From: an uncultured Bacteroidia bacterium
Lineage (GTDB): Bacteria; Bacteroidota; Bacteroidia; Bacteroidales; F082
Direction: 5' to 3'
NCBI GenBank assembly: GCA_902799345.1
Contig: CADBZW010000004.1
Coordinates: 124,001 to 188,000 of the forward strand
DNA: 64,000 nucleotides
Part shown: in pieces, positions 38,479 through 48,922 of the stretch
Layout of the letters: each line of letters starts with the position of its first letter
Numbering within the stretch: the stretch's first letter is position 1
Notes under the pieces: model-generated
Seen by the model: only the letters and a program-made list of their open reading frames with translations
Databases searched by the model: none
Told to the model about the DNA's origin: nothing
Made by a program: the position numbers and the translations under genes

Positions 38479-40614
38479 ATGCCCAACACCATTGACTTCG
38501 CCCCGCAAATCGCGCAGGAACTCAATCTGGCTGCACATCATGTGGCTAATGTCATTCTCCTCTTCGACGAAGGCGCCACCATCCCTTTCATCGCCCGTTA
38601 CCGCAAGGAAATGACAGGCACGATGAATGAAGAGAATGTGGCCGCCGTGCAGAAACGCCTCGAACAACTCGTTGAACTCCAGAAACGCAAGGAAAGCGTC
38701 ATCGCCTCCATCTGCGAGCAGGAGAAACTCACGCCCGAACTGGAACAAAAGATATTGAACGCCAAGACTTTACAAGAAGTCGAGGATTTGTATCTCCCCT
38801 ACAAGCCCAAACGCCGCACCCGCGCCGCCATCGCCCGAGAGAAAGGCTTGGAGCCGCTGGCCGCACAAATCATGGCGCAGAACGTCGACACGGTGGAACG
38901 CCTCGCGGCACGTTACGTCAACGCGGGCAAGGGTGTCAACGACGTGGAGGAAGCCCTGCAAGGCGCCAAGGACATCATGGCCGAATGGGTCTCGGAGAAC
39001 ATCAATGGGCGCAACCGCATCCGCAAGATTTTCCATATCCAGGGCGATATCAGTTCCGCCGTGGTCAAAGGCAAGGAAGAGGAAGGCAAGACCTACCAAC
39101 AATATTTCGACTTTCGCGAGCCGATTTCAGAGGCGCCCTCGCACCGCCTGTTGGCCTTGTTCCGTGCCGAGGAAGAAGGCATGGTAAAGCTGAAAATCAA
39201 GGTGGATGACGATTTCGTGCTGAACTCACTGGAAAGCATCTTCCTGAAGAACGACAACGAATCGTCGGAACTCGTGCGCGAGGCCATCGCCGACTCGTGG
39301 AAACGCCTCTTGGAGCCTTCCATCGAGACCGAGATCCGTAATTATTATAAGGAGAAGGCCGACGAGACCGCCATCCGCGTCTTCGCCGAGAACCTGAAAC
39401 AGCTGCTCCTCGCCGCCCCCATGGGCCAGAAGCGCGTCCTCGCCATCGACCCTGGCTTCCGCACGGGCTGCAAAGTGGTGGTTTTGAGTGAAACAGGTGC
39501 TTTGCTTCACAATGAGACCATCTACCCTCACCCGCCCAAGTCGGACACAGTGGGCGCGATGCGCAAAATCAAGAGCCTCGTGGATGCCTACCGCATCAAG
39601 GTCATCGCCATCGGCAACGGCACGGCGGGACGCGAGACCGAGGACTTCATCCGCAGCATCAAGTTCGACCGCGACCTAATGGCCGTGATGGTGAGCGAGA
39701 GCGGCGCGTCGGTCTACAGCGCCTCGAAAATCGCCCGCGACGAGTTCCCTGACTACGACATCACCGTGCGCGGCGCGGTCAGCATCGGTCGCCGACTGAT
39801 GGACCCCTTGGCCGAGTTGGTGAAGATAGACCCGAAGAGTATCGGCGTGGGTCAATACCAGCACGACGTGGACCAAAAGAAACTCGGCGAGAGCCTCGAC
39901 CAGACTGTGGAGAGCTGCGTGAACGCCGTCGGCGTGGAACTCAACACCGCCAGCCAACAATTGCTGTCTTATGTAAGCGGTGTCGGCCCAAGTTTGGCCT
40001 CCAACATCATCGCTTATCGCGAAGAAAAAGGCGGTTTCAAGAGCCGTAAGCAACTCAAAGAGGTGCCTCGCCTCGGCGACAAGGCCTTCGAGCAATGCGC
40101 CGGCTTCCTGCGCATCCATAACGGCGACAACCCCTTGGACCAGAGTGCCGTCCACCCCGAGAGCTACCACATCGTGGAGAAGATGGCCAAGACGCTGAAC
40201 GTGAAGGTGAAAGACCTCATCGGCAACAAGGAACTCATCGCCCGAATCAACCCGAAAGACTTCGTTGAGGAGCATTTCGGCTTGGAGACCATCAACGACA
40301 TCCTGGCCGAACTCGACAAGCCTGGCCGCGACCCGAGAAAGTCGTTCGAAGCCTTTGAGTTCGACAAGAACATCCGCGAAGTCAAGGACTTGCGCGCTGG
40401 CATGACCTTGAACGGCATCGTGACCAATATCACCGCCTTTGGCGCGTTTGTCGACATCGGCGTGCATCAGGACGGCCTCGTCCACATCAGCCAGATGGCC
40501 GACCATTACATCAAAGACCCGAACGAGGTGGTGCATCTGAACCAAAAGGTGAAGGTCAAGGTTTTGGAGGTGGATGCCAACAGAAACAGGATCAGTTTGA
40601 CGATGAAAATGTAA
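38479..40614 (+). CDS. tex: Tex-family RNA-binding transcription accessory protein
   Basis: A 711-residue protein with the Tex layout: helical N-terminal core (FDEGATIPFIARYRKEMTG, VEDLYLPYKPKRRTRA), a YqgF-like RNase H fold (VLAIDPGFRTGCKVVVL, about residue 320), helix-hairpin-helix units (LSYVSGVGPSLASNIIAYREEKGGFKSRKQL), and a C-terminal S1 domain (GMTLNGIVTNITAFGAFVDIGVHQDGLVHISQM). It acts in transcription or RNA handling in the cytoplasm. Start chosen 19 nt after the promoter. Confidence 0.96.
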   Translation: MPNTIDFAPQIAQELNLAAHHVANVILLFDEGATIPFIARYRKEMTGTMNEENVAAVQKRLEQLVELQKRKESVIASICEQEKLTPELEQKILNAKTLQEVEDLYLPYKPKRRTRAAIAREKGLEPLAAQIMAQNVDTVERLAARYVNAGKGVNDVEEALQGAKDIMAEWVSENINGRNRIRKIFHIQGDISSAVVKGKEEEGKTYQQYFDFREPISEAPSHRLLALFRAEEEGMVKLKIKVDDDFVLNSLESIFLKNDNESSELVREAIADSWKRLLEPSIETEIRNYYKEKADETAIRVFAENLKQLLLAAPMGQKRVLAIDPGFRTGCKVVVLSETGALLHNETIYPHPPKSDTVGAMRKIKSLVDAYRIKVIAIGNGTAGRETEDFIRSIKFDRDLMAVMVSESGASVYSASKIARDEFPDYDITVRGAVSIGRRLMDPLAELVKIDPKSIGVGQYQHDVDQKKLGESLDQTVESCVNAVGVELNTASQQLLSYVSGVGPSLASNIIAYREEKGGFKSRKQLKEVPRLGDKAFEQCAGFLRIHNGDNPLDQSAVHPESYHIVEKMAKTLNVKVKDLIGNKELIARINPKDFVEEHFGLETINDILAELDKPGRDPRKSFEAFEFDKNIREVKDLRAGMTLNGIVTNITAFGAFVDIGVHQDGLVHISQMADHYIKDPNEVVHLNQKVKVKVLEVDANRNRISLTMKM

Positions 40615-40626
40615 GCCAATAGATAG

Positions 40627-40634
40627 TATCTTTG
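40627..40634 (+). promoter_or_regulatory. RND efflux operon -7 element
   Basis: TATCTTTG followed by CAT, 22 nt before the ATG at 40657. Confidence 0.65.
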
Positions 40635-40656
40635 CATCAACATAATATTTAGGTAT

Positions 40657-41676
40657 ATGAAATCAAGGTTTTTACTTATCGCATTAGCCATCACCGTATT
40701 ATTGACTGGTTGCAACGAAAAACAATCGAAAATAAAGCATTTCGACCCGACCATTCCTGTTGGAATTGCAGTCGTTGGAAACGTTGACGACAGCACATTC
40801 CGCAACTATGTGGGCAACGTTAAGAGCGAGATGAAACTGCCTCTTTCCTTCCCTTTGGGTGGCACTCTGACAGACATTTACGTCAAAAACGGGCAACACG
40901 TAAAACGCGGTACGCTGATTGCCCGCGTTGACGAAACCTCGGCCAAAAGCCTTCACGACGCATCCCTGGCCACGCTCAACCAAGCCGAAGACGGCTACAA
41001 CCGCTTGAAACAGCTGCACGAAGCCGGTGGCATCCCCGACGTGCGATGGGTGCAAATGGAAACCGACCTCGAAAAGGCCCGACAGAGCGAAATATCAACG
41101 CGCAAGCACTTGACTGAATGCACCTTGCGAGCTCCGCAAGATGGTTTTATCAGCATGGAAGAACACACTATAGGCGAAAGCATGAAGCCCTCGGAGCCCT
41201 TCTGTCACCTTATCAATATGGACAAGATGGTGGTCGAGTTTTCCGTCCCAGAAAAGGAAATCGGCATCATCCAAATCGGCGACAAGGCCGAGGCCACCTT
41301 CCCTGGCCTGGACAACAAGAAAAAGACCATTGAAATCTTTGACAAGTCGTTCGTTTCCAATCCGTTTGGTCACACCTATAACATCAAGGCGAGAATCCCC
41401 ACCGACGACAAAGACATCCTCCCCGGCATGGTAGCCAAGATTCGCCTAGCTCTATCAGAGTCATCAGGCATCGTTGTGCCTTCGTCGTGCGTCATCACGA
41501 TGCCGGAAGGTGCGGATGTGTGGGTATTCCAAAATGGCTTAGCCCATCGACGCAACATCAAGGTGGGTGGTTTCGTGAAAAACGGCATCATGGTGGAAAG
41601 CGGCCTCAACAGCGGAGACACTATAATTACCGTGGGCCACCAAAAACTATACAACGGAGCCAAAGTATCGTTCTAA
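40657..41676 (+). CDS. RND efflux periplasmic adaptor (MFP) lipoprotein
   Basis: A 339-residue membrane-fusion protein with lipobox LLTGC (Cys19). LSFPLGGTLTDIYVKNGQHVKRGTLIARVD is the lipoyl half, followed by a coiled-coil hairpin (about 100-150), TECTLRAPQDGFISMEEHTIGE (second lipoyl half), and a beta-barrel with VPEKEIGIIQIGDKAEATFPG. It bridges the RND pump and the TolC channel. First gene of a three-gene efflux operon; the pump starts 13 nt later. Confidence 0.93.
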   Translation: MKSRFLLIALAITVLLTGCNEKQSKIKHFDPTIPVGIAVVGNVDDSTFRNYVGNVKSEMKLPLSFPLGGTLTDIYVKNGQHVKRGTLIARVDETSAKSLHDASLATLNQAEDGYNRLKQLHEAGGIPDVRWVQMETDLEKARQSEISTRKHLTECTLRAPQDGFISMEEHTIGESMKPSEPFCHLINMDKMVVEFSVPEKEIGIIQIGDKAEATFPGLDNKKKTIEIFDKSFVSNPFGHTYNIKARIPTDDKDILPGMVAKIRLALSESSGIVVPSSCVITMPEGADVWVFQNGLAHRRNIKVGGFVKNGIMVESGLNSGDTIITVGHQKLYNGAKVSF

Positions 41677-41689
41677 ACCTATTTGCACC

Positions 41690-44600
41690 ATGGCTCAGAA
41701 AAGAAACATCATTGAGGGAGCGATGCGCAACTATACGCTCGTGTTCTTCTTCATGGCTGTCATCGTCATTTTCGGCTTCATCTCGTTGCCCAAGCTCAAG
41801 AAAAACGAATTTCCCGAAGTGACCATCCGCCAAGGTGTGGTAGCAGTCATCTATCCAGGCGCCACCGCCGACGAAATAGAGCAGCGCGTGGCCAAACCCG
41901 TCGAGCAATACTTGTTCACCTTTACCGACGTCGACAAGCAAAAGACCTATTCGCAATCAAAAGACGGCTTTTTAATCATCTTTGTCTCGCTGGTACCTGA
42001 GGCAAAAGACCCAAAAATGACATGGTCGCGGATGCGGCAAGGGCTGACTCTCTTCCAGCGCACCGACTTGCCCCAAGGCGTGTTGGCTACCGCTGTCCTC
42101 GACGACTTCGGCAACGCCTCCTCCCTACTCCTCGCCATCGAGAGCGAAGAACGCTCGCCGCGGGAGTTGCGTGAATTTGCCGACCGCCTATCGGAACGCC
42201 TGCGCAACATCCCGGACATGGGCAACATCAAGATTATTGGCGAGCAAAAAGAGGAAATCGCCATCTACATGGACCCCACGCGCATGACGCAATACGCCGT
42301 TTCGCCTTCCATGATCACTGCAGAACTGGCCGCCCATAGCCTGCGCACCATCACAGGCATGGCCGACAACAAGGACGGCTCGGCAGTCATCCACGTCAAT
42401 GTGCCTTACGACGACATCTACGAGCTCTCGGAACTCATCGTTTTCGCCGACCCCGTCACGGGGCAGGTTATCCGCTTGCGCGACGTGGCGCGCCTCGAGC
42501 GACGCTACCAAGAAGCTTCGAAATACATCCAGTATTCCGACAGCATCGTCGATGGCAACCAGTGCCTCATATTCTCGACGGAAATGCGCCCTGGACACAA
42601 CGTGGTTGAATTTGGCAAACAAGTCAACAAGGAAATCGAGACCTTCCTCGCCACCGCGCCGCCCGACATCAACGTACACCGCATCACCGACCTGCCTGTG
42701 GTGGTCAACAAATCGGTGCGTTCGTTCCTCAAGGACCTCATCGAAGCCATCATCATTGTGATTTTGGTGATGCTGCTGCTCTTTCCCTTGCGCACGGCTT
42801 TGGTCTCCTCGACTTCGGTGCCTGTTTGCATTGCAGCAGCATGGGCTATCATGTATTTATTGGGTATAGAACTGAACACGGTCACTTTGGCTGCACTGAT
42901 CGTCGTGCTGGGCATGATCGTGGACGACTCCGTGGTGGTCATCGATGGTTACACTGACTTGCTCAATTCTGGCCATTCGCGCTGGTATTCGGCGGCTGTC
43001 TCCACTCGCAGCCTGATGACCTCGATGCTCATCGCCACCTGCTCCATCTCGTTCATGTTCTTCCCCATGCTCTCGCTGATGAAAAACACCAATATGGGCG
43101 ACTTCATCGGCATGTTCCCGTGGGCCATCTTCATCACGCTGACGTGCAGTTTCCTGTACGCCATCTGGGTCATTCCCTACCTCTCGGCGAGAATCATCGG
43201 ACCGGCCAATCCCAACAAGCGCTCGAAACTCGAAAAAATACAAGCCAAGTTCTTCGACCTACTGCAAAACTCCTACAAGAAGCTTTTGGACCTATGCTTC
43301 CGATTCAAGTGGGGCACCATCATCGTTTCGGTGGTTTCGGTGGCCGTTGGCTTGTTTTTCCTAACCAAAATCAACATCCAGATGCTGCCCAAGGCGGAAC
43401 GCGATAGTTTTGCCGTCGAAATCCATCTGGCCGCTGGAAGTTCCATCGAGAAAACCGCCTCAGTATCCGACTCGTTGACCAAAATCCTTTTGGCCGACAA
43501 ACGTGTAAAGTCTGTCACCGCGTTCCTTGGAATGGCCTCGCCGCGTTTCCACATGACATACGCTCCCGAAGCCTTGCCCACATCGGCTTACGCCCAGTTT
43601 ATCGTCATCACCAAATCCGAAAAGGCAACCAAGGACATGATGAAAGAGTATTCACAGAAATACGAGAACCATTTCCCTTTGGCGCAAATCCGCTTCAAAC
43701 AAATGGACTATCAAGTGGTGAATGCGCCCGTGGAATACTATCTGATGGCCGACGACTACGACAAAATCAGCCCCATCAAGGACTCGCTCATCGCCTTTTT
43801 GAAGCAAGACCCCGAATTGTTTTATGTCCATTCCGACTACGACCACACAGAGGAAGTCGTGGAGGTGGACCTCAACATCGACGAAGCCAACCGCCTCGGC
43901 GTAACCCAGGCAATGCTTTCGGTATATCTCTCAAGCGCACTTTCGGGCAACCAACTGGTCTCGATGTGGGAACACGGCTATAATCTTCCCACCACCGTCT
44001 ACACCGAAGGTCTTCACGACATTAATTATGAAGAAATTGGCGATATGCTGATACCCACTTCTCGTCCTGGTGTTTGGGTGCCGCTACGTCAAGTGGCCGA
44101 CATCCATCCCCGATTCCAGCACGACAACCTGACCCACCGCAACGGTCGCCGATGCATTACGGTGACGGCCGACGTAATGCCTGGCTACAGCCAGCTGAAC
44201 CAATTCAAAAAAGTCAATGAGTACTTGGACTATTTGAAAGCAATAGGCTTGTCTAATGACGTGGTCATCGAGGAAGGCGGTTCGATGGCAGTCACCAAAG
44301 CCACAATGCCCACGCTGCTGATGTCAATCTTGGCAGCCATAGTGGTGATGTTCATCGTACTCATCATCCATTACAAGAGAATCGGCATTTCGTTCCTCTC
44401 CATCTCGGTATCGCTGCTGTGCATCTTCGGCGCCATGTTTGGCCTTTGGCTTTTCGGCCTCGACCTTTCTGTAACCGCTATGCTTGGCATCATCTCACTC
44501 ATCGGCATCATCGTGCGCAATGCCATCATCATGTACGACCATGCGGGCGAATTGCGAATGAAGGAACACATCAGCGTGCACGAAGCCGCATACGAAGCCG

Positions 44601-44902
44601 GTTTGCGCCGCATGAGGCCCATTTTCCTCACCTCGGCCACCACTGCCTTGGGCGTCGTGCCGATGATTCTGGCCAAGACCCTGCTTTGGGAACCGATGGG
44701 TGTGGTGATTTGCTTTGGCACCATTTTCACCTTCCCCTTGGTCGTCACCGTGCTGCCCGTGGCCTACTGCCTCGCCTTCGATGCGGGCGAGCGCGATGAG
44801 AAACGCCGCAAGAAACTCAACCAACGCTTCCACCAACGCCTCGACGAACGCGACAAGCGCAACGTGGAAATGAACAAAAGATTCGAAAACAAAAAACCAT
44901 GA
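41690..44902 (+). CDS. RND-family efflux pump (AcrB/HAE-1-like)
   Basis: A 1070-residue inner-membrane pump with 12 TM helices and two large periplasmic loops. VYPGATADEIEQRVAKPVEQYLF-like sequence near residue 50 and the proton-relay pair Asp-Asp in LGMIVDDSVVVIDGY (about 411-412) in TM4 are visible, with GIIVRNAIIMYDH in the second half. In AcrB this drives drug/proton antiport. The C-terminal 25 residues are very basic and acidic (DERDKRNVEMNKRF). The stop overlaps the TolC gene start by 4 nt. Confidence 0.94.
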   Translation: MAQKRNIIEGAMRNYTLVFFFMAVIVIFGFISLPKLKKNEFPEVTIRQGVVAVIYPGATADEIEQRVAKPVEQYLFTFTDVDKQKTYSQSKDGFLIIFVSLVPEAKDPKMTWSRMRQGLTLFQRTDLPQGVLATAVLDDFGNASSLLLAIESEERSPRELREFADRLSERLRNIPDMGNIKIIGEQKEEIAIYMDPTRMTQYAVSPSMITAELAAHSLRTITGMADNKDGSAVIHVNVPYDDIYELSELIVFADPVTGQVIRLRDVARLERRYQEASKYIQYSDSIVDGNQCLIFSTEMRPGHNVVEFGKQVNKEIETFLATAPPDINVHRITDLPVVVNKSVRSFLKDLIEAIIIVILVMLLLFPLRTALVSSTSVPVCIAAAWAIMYLLGIELNTVTLAALIVVLGMIVDDSVVVIDGYTDLLNSGHSRWYSAAVSTRSLMTSMLIATCSISFMFFPMLSLMKNTNMGDFIGMFPWAIFITLTCSFLYAIWVIPYLSARIIGPANPNKRSKLEKIQAKFFDLLQNSYKKLLDLCFRFKWGTIIVSVVSVAVGLFFLTKINIQMLPKAERDSFAVEIHLAAGSSIEKTASVSDSLTKILLADKRVKSVTAFLGMASPRFHMTYAPEALPTSAYAQFIVITKSEKATKDMMKEYSQKYENHFPLAQIRFKQMDYQVVNAPVEYYLMADDYDKISPIKDSLIAFLKQDPELFYVHSDYDHTEEVVEVDLNIDEANRLGVTQAMLSVYLSSALSGNQLVSMWEHGYNLPTTVYTEGLHDINYEEIGDMLIPTSRPGVWVPLRQVADIHPRFQHDNLTHRNGRRCITVTADVMPGYSQLNQFKKVNEYLDYLKAIGLSNDVVIEEGGSMAVTKATMPTLLMSILAAIVVMFIVLIIHYKRIGISFLSISVSLLCIFGAMFGLWLFGLDLSVTAMLGIISLIGIIVRNAIIMYDHAGELRMKEHISVHEAAYEAGLRRMRPIFLTSATTALGVVPMILAKTLLWEPMGVVICFGTIFTFPLVVTVLPVAYCLAFDAGERDEKRRKKLNQRFHQRLDERDKRNVEMNKRFENKKP

Positions 44903-46248
44903 AAAAGACCTCTTTCATCGCGATCATCATTGTCTTTCTGGCGATGAGCCTCAAAGCCCAGAACCCCGTGCTGACCTTGGACTCGTGCTTCGCCTTGGCC
45001 AAGGCCAACAACGCACAATTGAAGACAGACCAAATGGAAATCCAGAAAGCACAAGAGGTGAAGGCACAAGTGTTCACCAAATATTTCCCTCAGGTGTCGA
45101 TTTCATATTTAGCCTACTACGCCGCCCATCCCATTGTCAAATATGGCGTCAACGACATTCAGAACGACGAATTAGGGCGATTTCTTTCGGAACTCATCAC
45201 TGCACTCAATAACCCTGATGGGCCAGGTCTTCATCTCCCCACCGAAATCAACCTGATGAAATATGGCCAGGGCATGAACGCGACCGCCATAATGCCCATT
45301 TACGCTGGCGGACGCATCAAGAATGGGAACCAATTAGCCCATCTGGGCATCGAGGCCGCCCAACTGAAAGCCGAGGTCTCGGAACGCGACTTGTTGGAGA
45401 ACATAGAGTCGTCATATTATCTTGTGCTCGGATTGCAAGACAAGGTAAACACCTTGGAATCGGCCTTGGCCCTTACCGACAGCCTCGAACACATCGTGGA
45501 CGTGGCCTTGAAAGCGGGACTCATCACCAAGAGCGACAAGCTCCGCCTCGCACTAAAACAAAACGAACTTAAAGCCAAGCAGATGCAACTCAGCAACGGC
45601 ATTGTTTTGGCCTCGCAACTCCTTTGCCAGCAAATCGGCATCGACTATCCCGAAACCGGTTTGGTTTTGGACACAACCGACCTCAAGGCGATGCAACCCA
45701 TGCTCACGGTGGAGCGTGAAAACTTTGTGCGTCCGGAGCATCAGCTTCTTCAGCTTCAGATTGATGCAGAAGCCCTTCGGCGAAAACTGACCTTCGGCGA
45801 GGCACTTCCCCAACTCGGTATCGGCGGAATCTTTTCCTATGGCAACCTCGTCCGCGGCTACAAGGGCAATGCCATCGCCTTCGCACAACTGTCAGTTCCA
45901 CTCACGCAATGGTGGGAAACCTCTCACAAACTAAAGGAACACGACCTGAAAATCAAGGAGGCGGTGTTGATGCAAAAAGACCTGACAGAAAAGATGGTGC
46001 TCCAAACCCAACAAGCCTACAACCAAATGGTGGAAGCTCTGTCTTTGATGGAGTCAGACCAAGCCGCCTTGGAAATGGCCAAAGAAAACTACCGCCTCGC
46101 CGAACTTAACTACCGCGCAGGCATGAACACCATCGCCGACGTGCTGGAGGCCAACGCCCTTTTGCTGCAAGCCGAGAATGCCATCACCGACCGGAAAATC
46201 ACCTACCTCACCGCCCGACGCAGATACCATGATTTGAGTGGGAAATAA
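44899..46248 (+). CDS. TolC-family outer-membrane efflux channel
   Basis: A 449-residue protein with a signal peptide (ending LKAQ). Two repeats of the outer-membrane efflux protein domain follow: LTLDSCFALAKANNAQLKTDQMEIQKAQ... and a second half with LAELNYRAGMNTIADVLEANALLLQAENAITDRK, the typical helical tunnel signature. It completes the tripartite pump encoded by this operon. Its ATG overlaps the pump's TGA, so translation is coupled. Confidence 0.94.
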   Translation: MKKTSFIAIIIVFLAMSLKAQNPVLTLDSCFALAKANNAQLKTDQMEIQKAQEVKAQVFTKYFPQVSISYLAYYAAHPIVKYGVNDIQNDELGRFLSELITALNNPDGPGLHLPTEINLMKYGQGMNATAIMPIYAGGRIKNGNQLAHLGIEAAQLKAEVSERDLLENIESSYYLVLGLQDKVNTLESALALTDSLEHIVDVALKAGLITKSDKLRLALKQNELKAKQMQLSNGIVLASQLLCQQIGIDYPETGLVLDTTDLKAMQPMLTVERENFVRPEHQLLQLQIDAEALRRKLTFGEALPQLGIGGIFSYGNLVRGYKGNAIAFAQLSVPLTQWWETSHKLKEHDLKIKEAVLMQKDLTEKMVLQTQQAYNQMVEALSLMESDQAALEMAKENYRLAELNYRAGMNTIADVLEANALLLQAENAITDRKITYLTARRRYHDLSGK

Positions 46249-46367
46249 CCGAGAAGGTCAAATGACTTTCAAAAAAAGCTATTGTTGGTTCCTTGCACTG
46301 CTTCGTTGCGCAATGGATATTCATCCATCTTTTTGGAAAAAAACTTGCTTTTTCACAATAAAGCAAC

Positions 46368-46375
46368 TATTTTTG
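46368..46375 (+). promoter_or_regulatory. C10 protease promoter -7 element
   Basis: TATTTTTG followed by CCATC, 29 nt before the ATG at 46405. Confidence 0.65.
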
Positions 46376-46404
46376 CCATCGAAACAACAAATAACACGAA
46401 TCAG

Positions 46405-48843
46405 ATGAAAAACGCTTTTTTACTTTGCATCATCCTATTCGGGCTACTCCTTTCATCAATCGCTCGCCCTATTGACCTCCAAACGGCACAGTCCGTCGCC
46501 GTTAAGTTCATGGGTGGCAGCGACGCTCAACTAGTCTCCACTTATCAAACGGACAAAAGCGTCGCCGCTTTCTATGTATTCAACACCACGGACGGCTTCG
46601 TCATCGTGGCCGCCGACGACTGCGAAACGCCCATCATCGGCTATTCGCATGAAGGCCAATTTGACCTGAACAACGTCCCCGTGCAGATGGAGAACTATCT
46701 TCAAGATTTCGTCGCAAGAATTCAATACGGCATTGAAAACCAAATCGACGCGAACGAAACCACTGCAAGGCAATGGGCGTTAGTGAAGGCTATAGGAAAA
46801 CTCAACGACAACAAAGCCACCCAAGCCGTCGGCCCCTTGCTGTCCGAAAACTGGCACCAAGGCTGCCTCTACAACAGCCTCTGCCCCGAAATGAGCGGCC
46901 CTTGCGGCCGTGCCGAAACGGGCTGCATCGCCGTGGCCATGGGTCAAATCATGAACTATTGGAAGTACCCCACAACGGGATGGGGCTCACATTCCTATTC
47001 CAACGCAGGCGTCACCCTTTCCGCTGACTTTGGCAACACCACCTACGACTGGGACCACATGCCCGACTCGTTGACCGCAGCTTCAACCGAAGCAGAAATC
47101 CAGGCCGTGGCCACACTGCTATACCATTGCGGCGTTGCGGTGAATATGAAATACACATCCAATGGCTCTAGCTCTGATTCAGGTGACGTTCCTAAAGCGC
47201 TGATACGATATTTCAATTATTCAAGGCGTCTCCATATCGAATCACGCAGTGATTACAGCGACGAAGAATGGCTTTCCATGCTAAGGGCCTGTCTCGACTT
47301 ACAGCAGCCTGTATATTACGGAGGCAAAGGCGACCAAGGCAGCCATGCCTTCGTTTGCGACGGCTACGACGACAACGACCTACTGCACTTTAACTGGGGC
47401 TGGGGACGTGCCAACGGCTATTTCGCCTTGGGGAACCTGAACCCCATCGGATACAGCTTCAATGAAAAAAACTTCGCTATCCTCGACATCAATCCCCAAT
47501 ACGAGCCATGGACCGTGTCTGCCACGGCATATCCGCCCACCCTTGGCACCGTTGAAGGCAATGGCGAGTACCACCTCGGTGAGCAATGCACGCTAACTGC
47601 AGTGCCTAACGACAACAGCACGTTTAGCTATTGGAAAAAAGGCGAGGTTATCATTTCCTACAACACGTCATACTCGTTTGCGGTCAATGGCGACATCAAC
47701 GACATCGAAGCGCACTTTTCCCTCAAGACCCTTAAGGAAATACAAGCATTTCATGCACCCGACACGAGTGACGTGAACAGTCCATACGTCAACTTGACTT
47801 GGAGCTATGACAGTATCCATGAATGGAGCCTTTTGAAACAATTGGAAATCGACGGAGAAGTGAGAGGTGTGACCACAGATGGTGAATACCTCTATACCAA
47901 TCATAACAGATACGATGACTCGGGGAAACCAATAGCAGTACTGAGAAAATACACCGCGGATGGCGATTTGGTGGATATGTTTGAACTAGAGGACGCCTAC
48001 ACCCTCAACACAACAAGCGACGGCAGTTTTATTTATTTCGGGAACAACAACATTTACTCCTTGTATCTTTATATGACCGACTTCACCCACAAAACCATAG
48101 TGGATAGCATCAACATGAACTATAGACCTGATTATTGTGCATATGATGCCGCAAACGACAGTTTCTGGTTAAATGAGTTATCCAAGAAAAAAATAGTGCT
48201 TGTTAACCGTCAAGGCGAAATCATCTGCAGCGGACCTACATTGCCAAGCCACAATAGTATTAAAGGATTTGGCAGCATCATCGCTGAAGACGGTAACTCA
48301 CATTTGCTGATGATTGAAAACCATAATGTTACAGATTACAACACCTCCGACGGAAGTATCACCAACAGTTACGAGCTTCCATTTGATTACTCAAGCACTA
48401 CAAAATGCGCTTGCATTGGAAAATACGAGGGCAAAGATGCCTTGTTTTTTGTCCCACAAAATTACTATTCTGACAATAGTGTAATCTATATTTTCGAAAT
48501 TGATTGTCACTTTGCTCGAGTTAAGCACTATCATCTATATCGTAGCGATAGTAATGGGAACATCGTGACCCTTGACGACGAATCTACTGGCACATCCTTC
48601 ATCGACTCAACATGGAACGACGCCCCTGCAGGCATGTATCGTTTCGGCATCAGCGAGGTGTATTTCAACGACACCGAATCAGAAATCATTTGGTCCGACT
48701 TCATTGAAAAGACGGATTATGGCATCGAAGAAGGCCTCGACGACACGATGGACCCGTCGGTAAGGAAAGTCATTGAAGACGGACATATCGTCATCATCAA
48801 GGACGGGAAACGATATAGCATCACGGGGCAGCAGCTGAATTGA
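46405..48843 (+). CDS. Secreted C10-family cysteine protease (streptopain-like)
   Basis: An 812-residue exported protein: signal peptide, then an inhibitory propeptide (Spi-like: AVKFMGGSDA, AFYVFNTTDGFVIVAADD) and the C10 catalytic domain. The nucleophile Cys is in AETGCIAVAMGQIMNYW (about 172) and the His in QGSHAFVCDGYDDNDLLHFNWGWGRANGYF (about 312). After residue 380 come a beta-repeat-like segment (YPPTLGTVEGNGEYHLGEQCTLTAVP) and a long beta-propeller-like region. The end RKVIEDGHIVIIKDGKRYSITGQQL resembles short C-terminal tags of related Prevotella proteases. It probably degrades host or dietary protein outside the cell. Confidence 0.88.
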   Translation: MKNAFLLCIILFGLLLSSIARPIDLQTAQSVAVKFMGGSDAQLVSTYQTDKSVAAFYVFNTTDGFVIVAADDCETPIIGYSHEGQFDLNNVPVQMENYLQDFVARIQYGIENQIDANETTARQWALVKAIGKLNDNKATQAVGPLLSENWHQGCLYNSLCPEMSGPCGRAETGCIAVAMGQIMNYWKYPTTGWGSHSYSNAGVTLSADFGNTTYDWDHMPDSLTAASTEAEIQAVATLLYHCGVAVNMKYTSNGSSSDSGDVPKALIRYFNYSRRLHIESRSDYSDEEWLSMLRACLDLQQPVYYGGKGDQGSHAFVCDGYDDNDLLHFNWGWGRANGYFALGNLNPIGYSFNEKNFAILDINPQYEPWTVSATAYPPTLGTVEGNGEYHLGEQCTLTAVPNDNSTFSYWKKGEVIISYNTSYSFAVNGDINDIEAHFSLKTLKEIQAFHAPDTSDVNSPYVNLTWSYDSIHEWSLLKQLEIDGEVRGVTTDGEYLYTNHNRYDDSGKPIAVLRKYTADGDLVDMFELEDAYTLNTTSDGSFIYFGNNNIYSLYLYMTDFTHKTIVDSINMNYRPDYCAYDAANDSFWLNELSKKKIVLVNRQGEIICSGPTLPSHNSIKGFGSIIAEDGNSHLLMIENHNVTDYNTSDGSITNSYELPFDYSSTTKCACIGKYEGKDALFFVPQNYYSDNSVIYIFEIDCHFARVKHYHLYRSDSNGNIVTLDDESTGTSFIDSTWNDAPAGMYRFGISEVYFNDTESEIIWSDFIEKTDYGIEEGLDDTMDPSVRKVIEDGHIVIIKDGKRYSITGQQLN

Positions 48844-48854
48844 AAATGAATTTG

Positions 48855-48862
48855 TATTTTTG
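48855..48862 (+). promoter_or_regulatory. -7 element for the outer-membrane barrel gene
   Basis: TATTTTTG followed by CAG, 60 nt before the ATG at 48923. Confidence 0.65.
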
Positions 48863-48922
48863 CAGCGCGTTTCGCAATAAAAGCGCGACAAATCAGTTTA
48901 TCCTATCAAACCGAGAGATAAT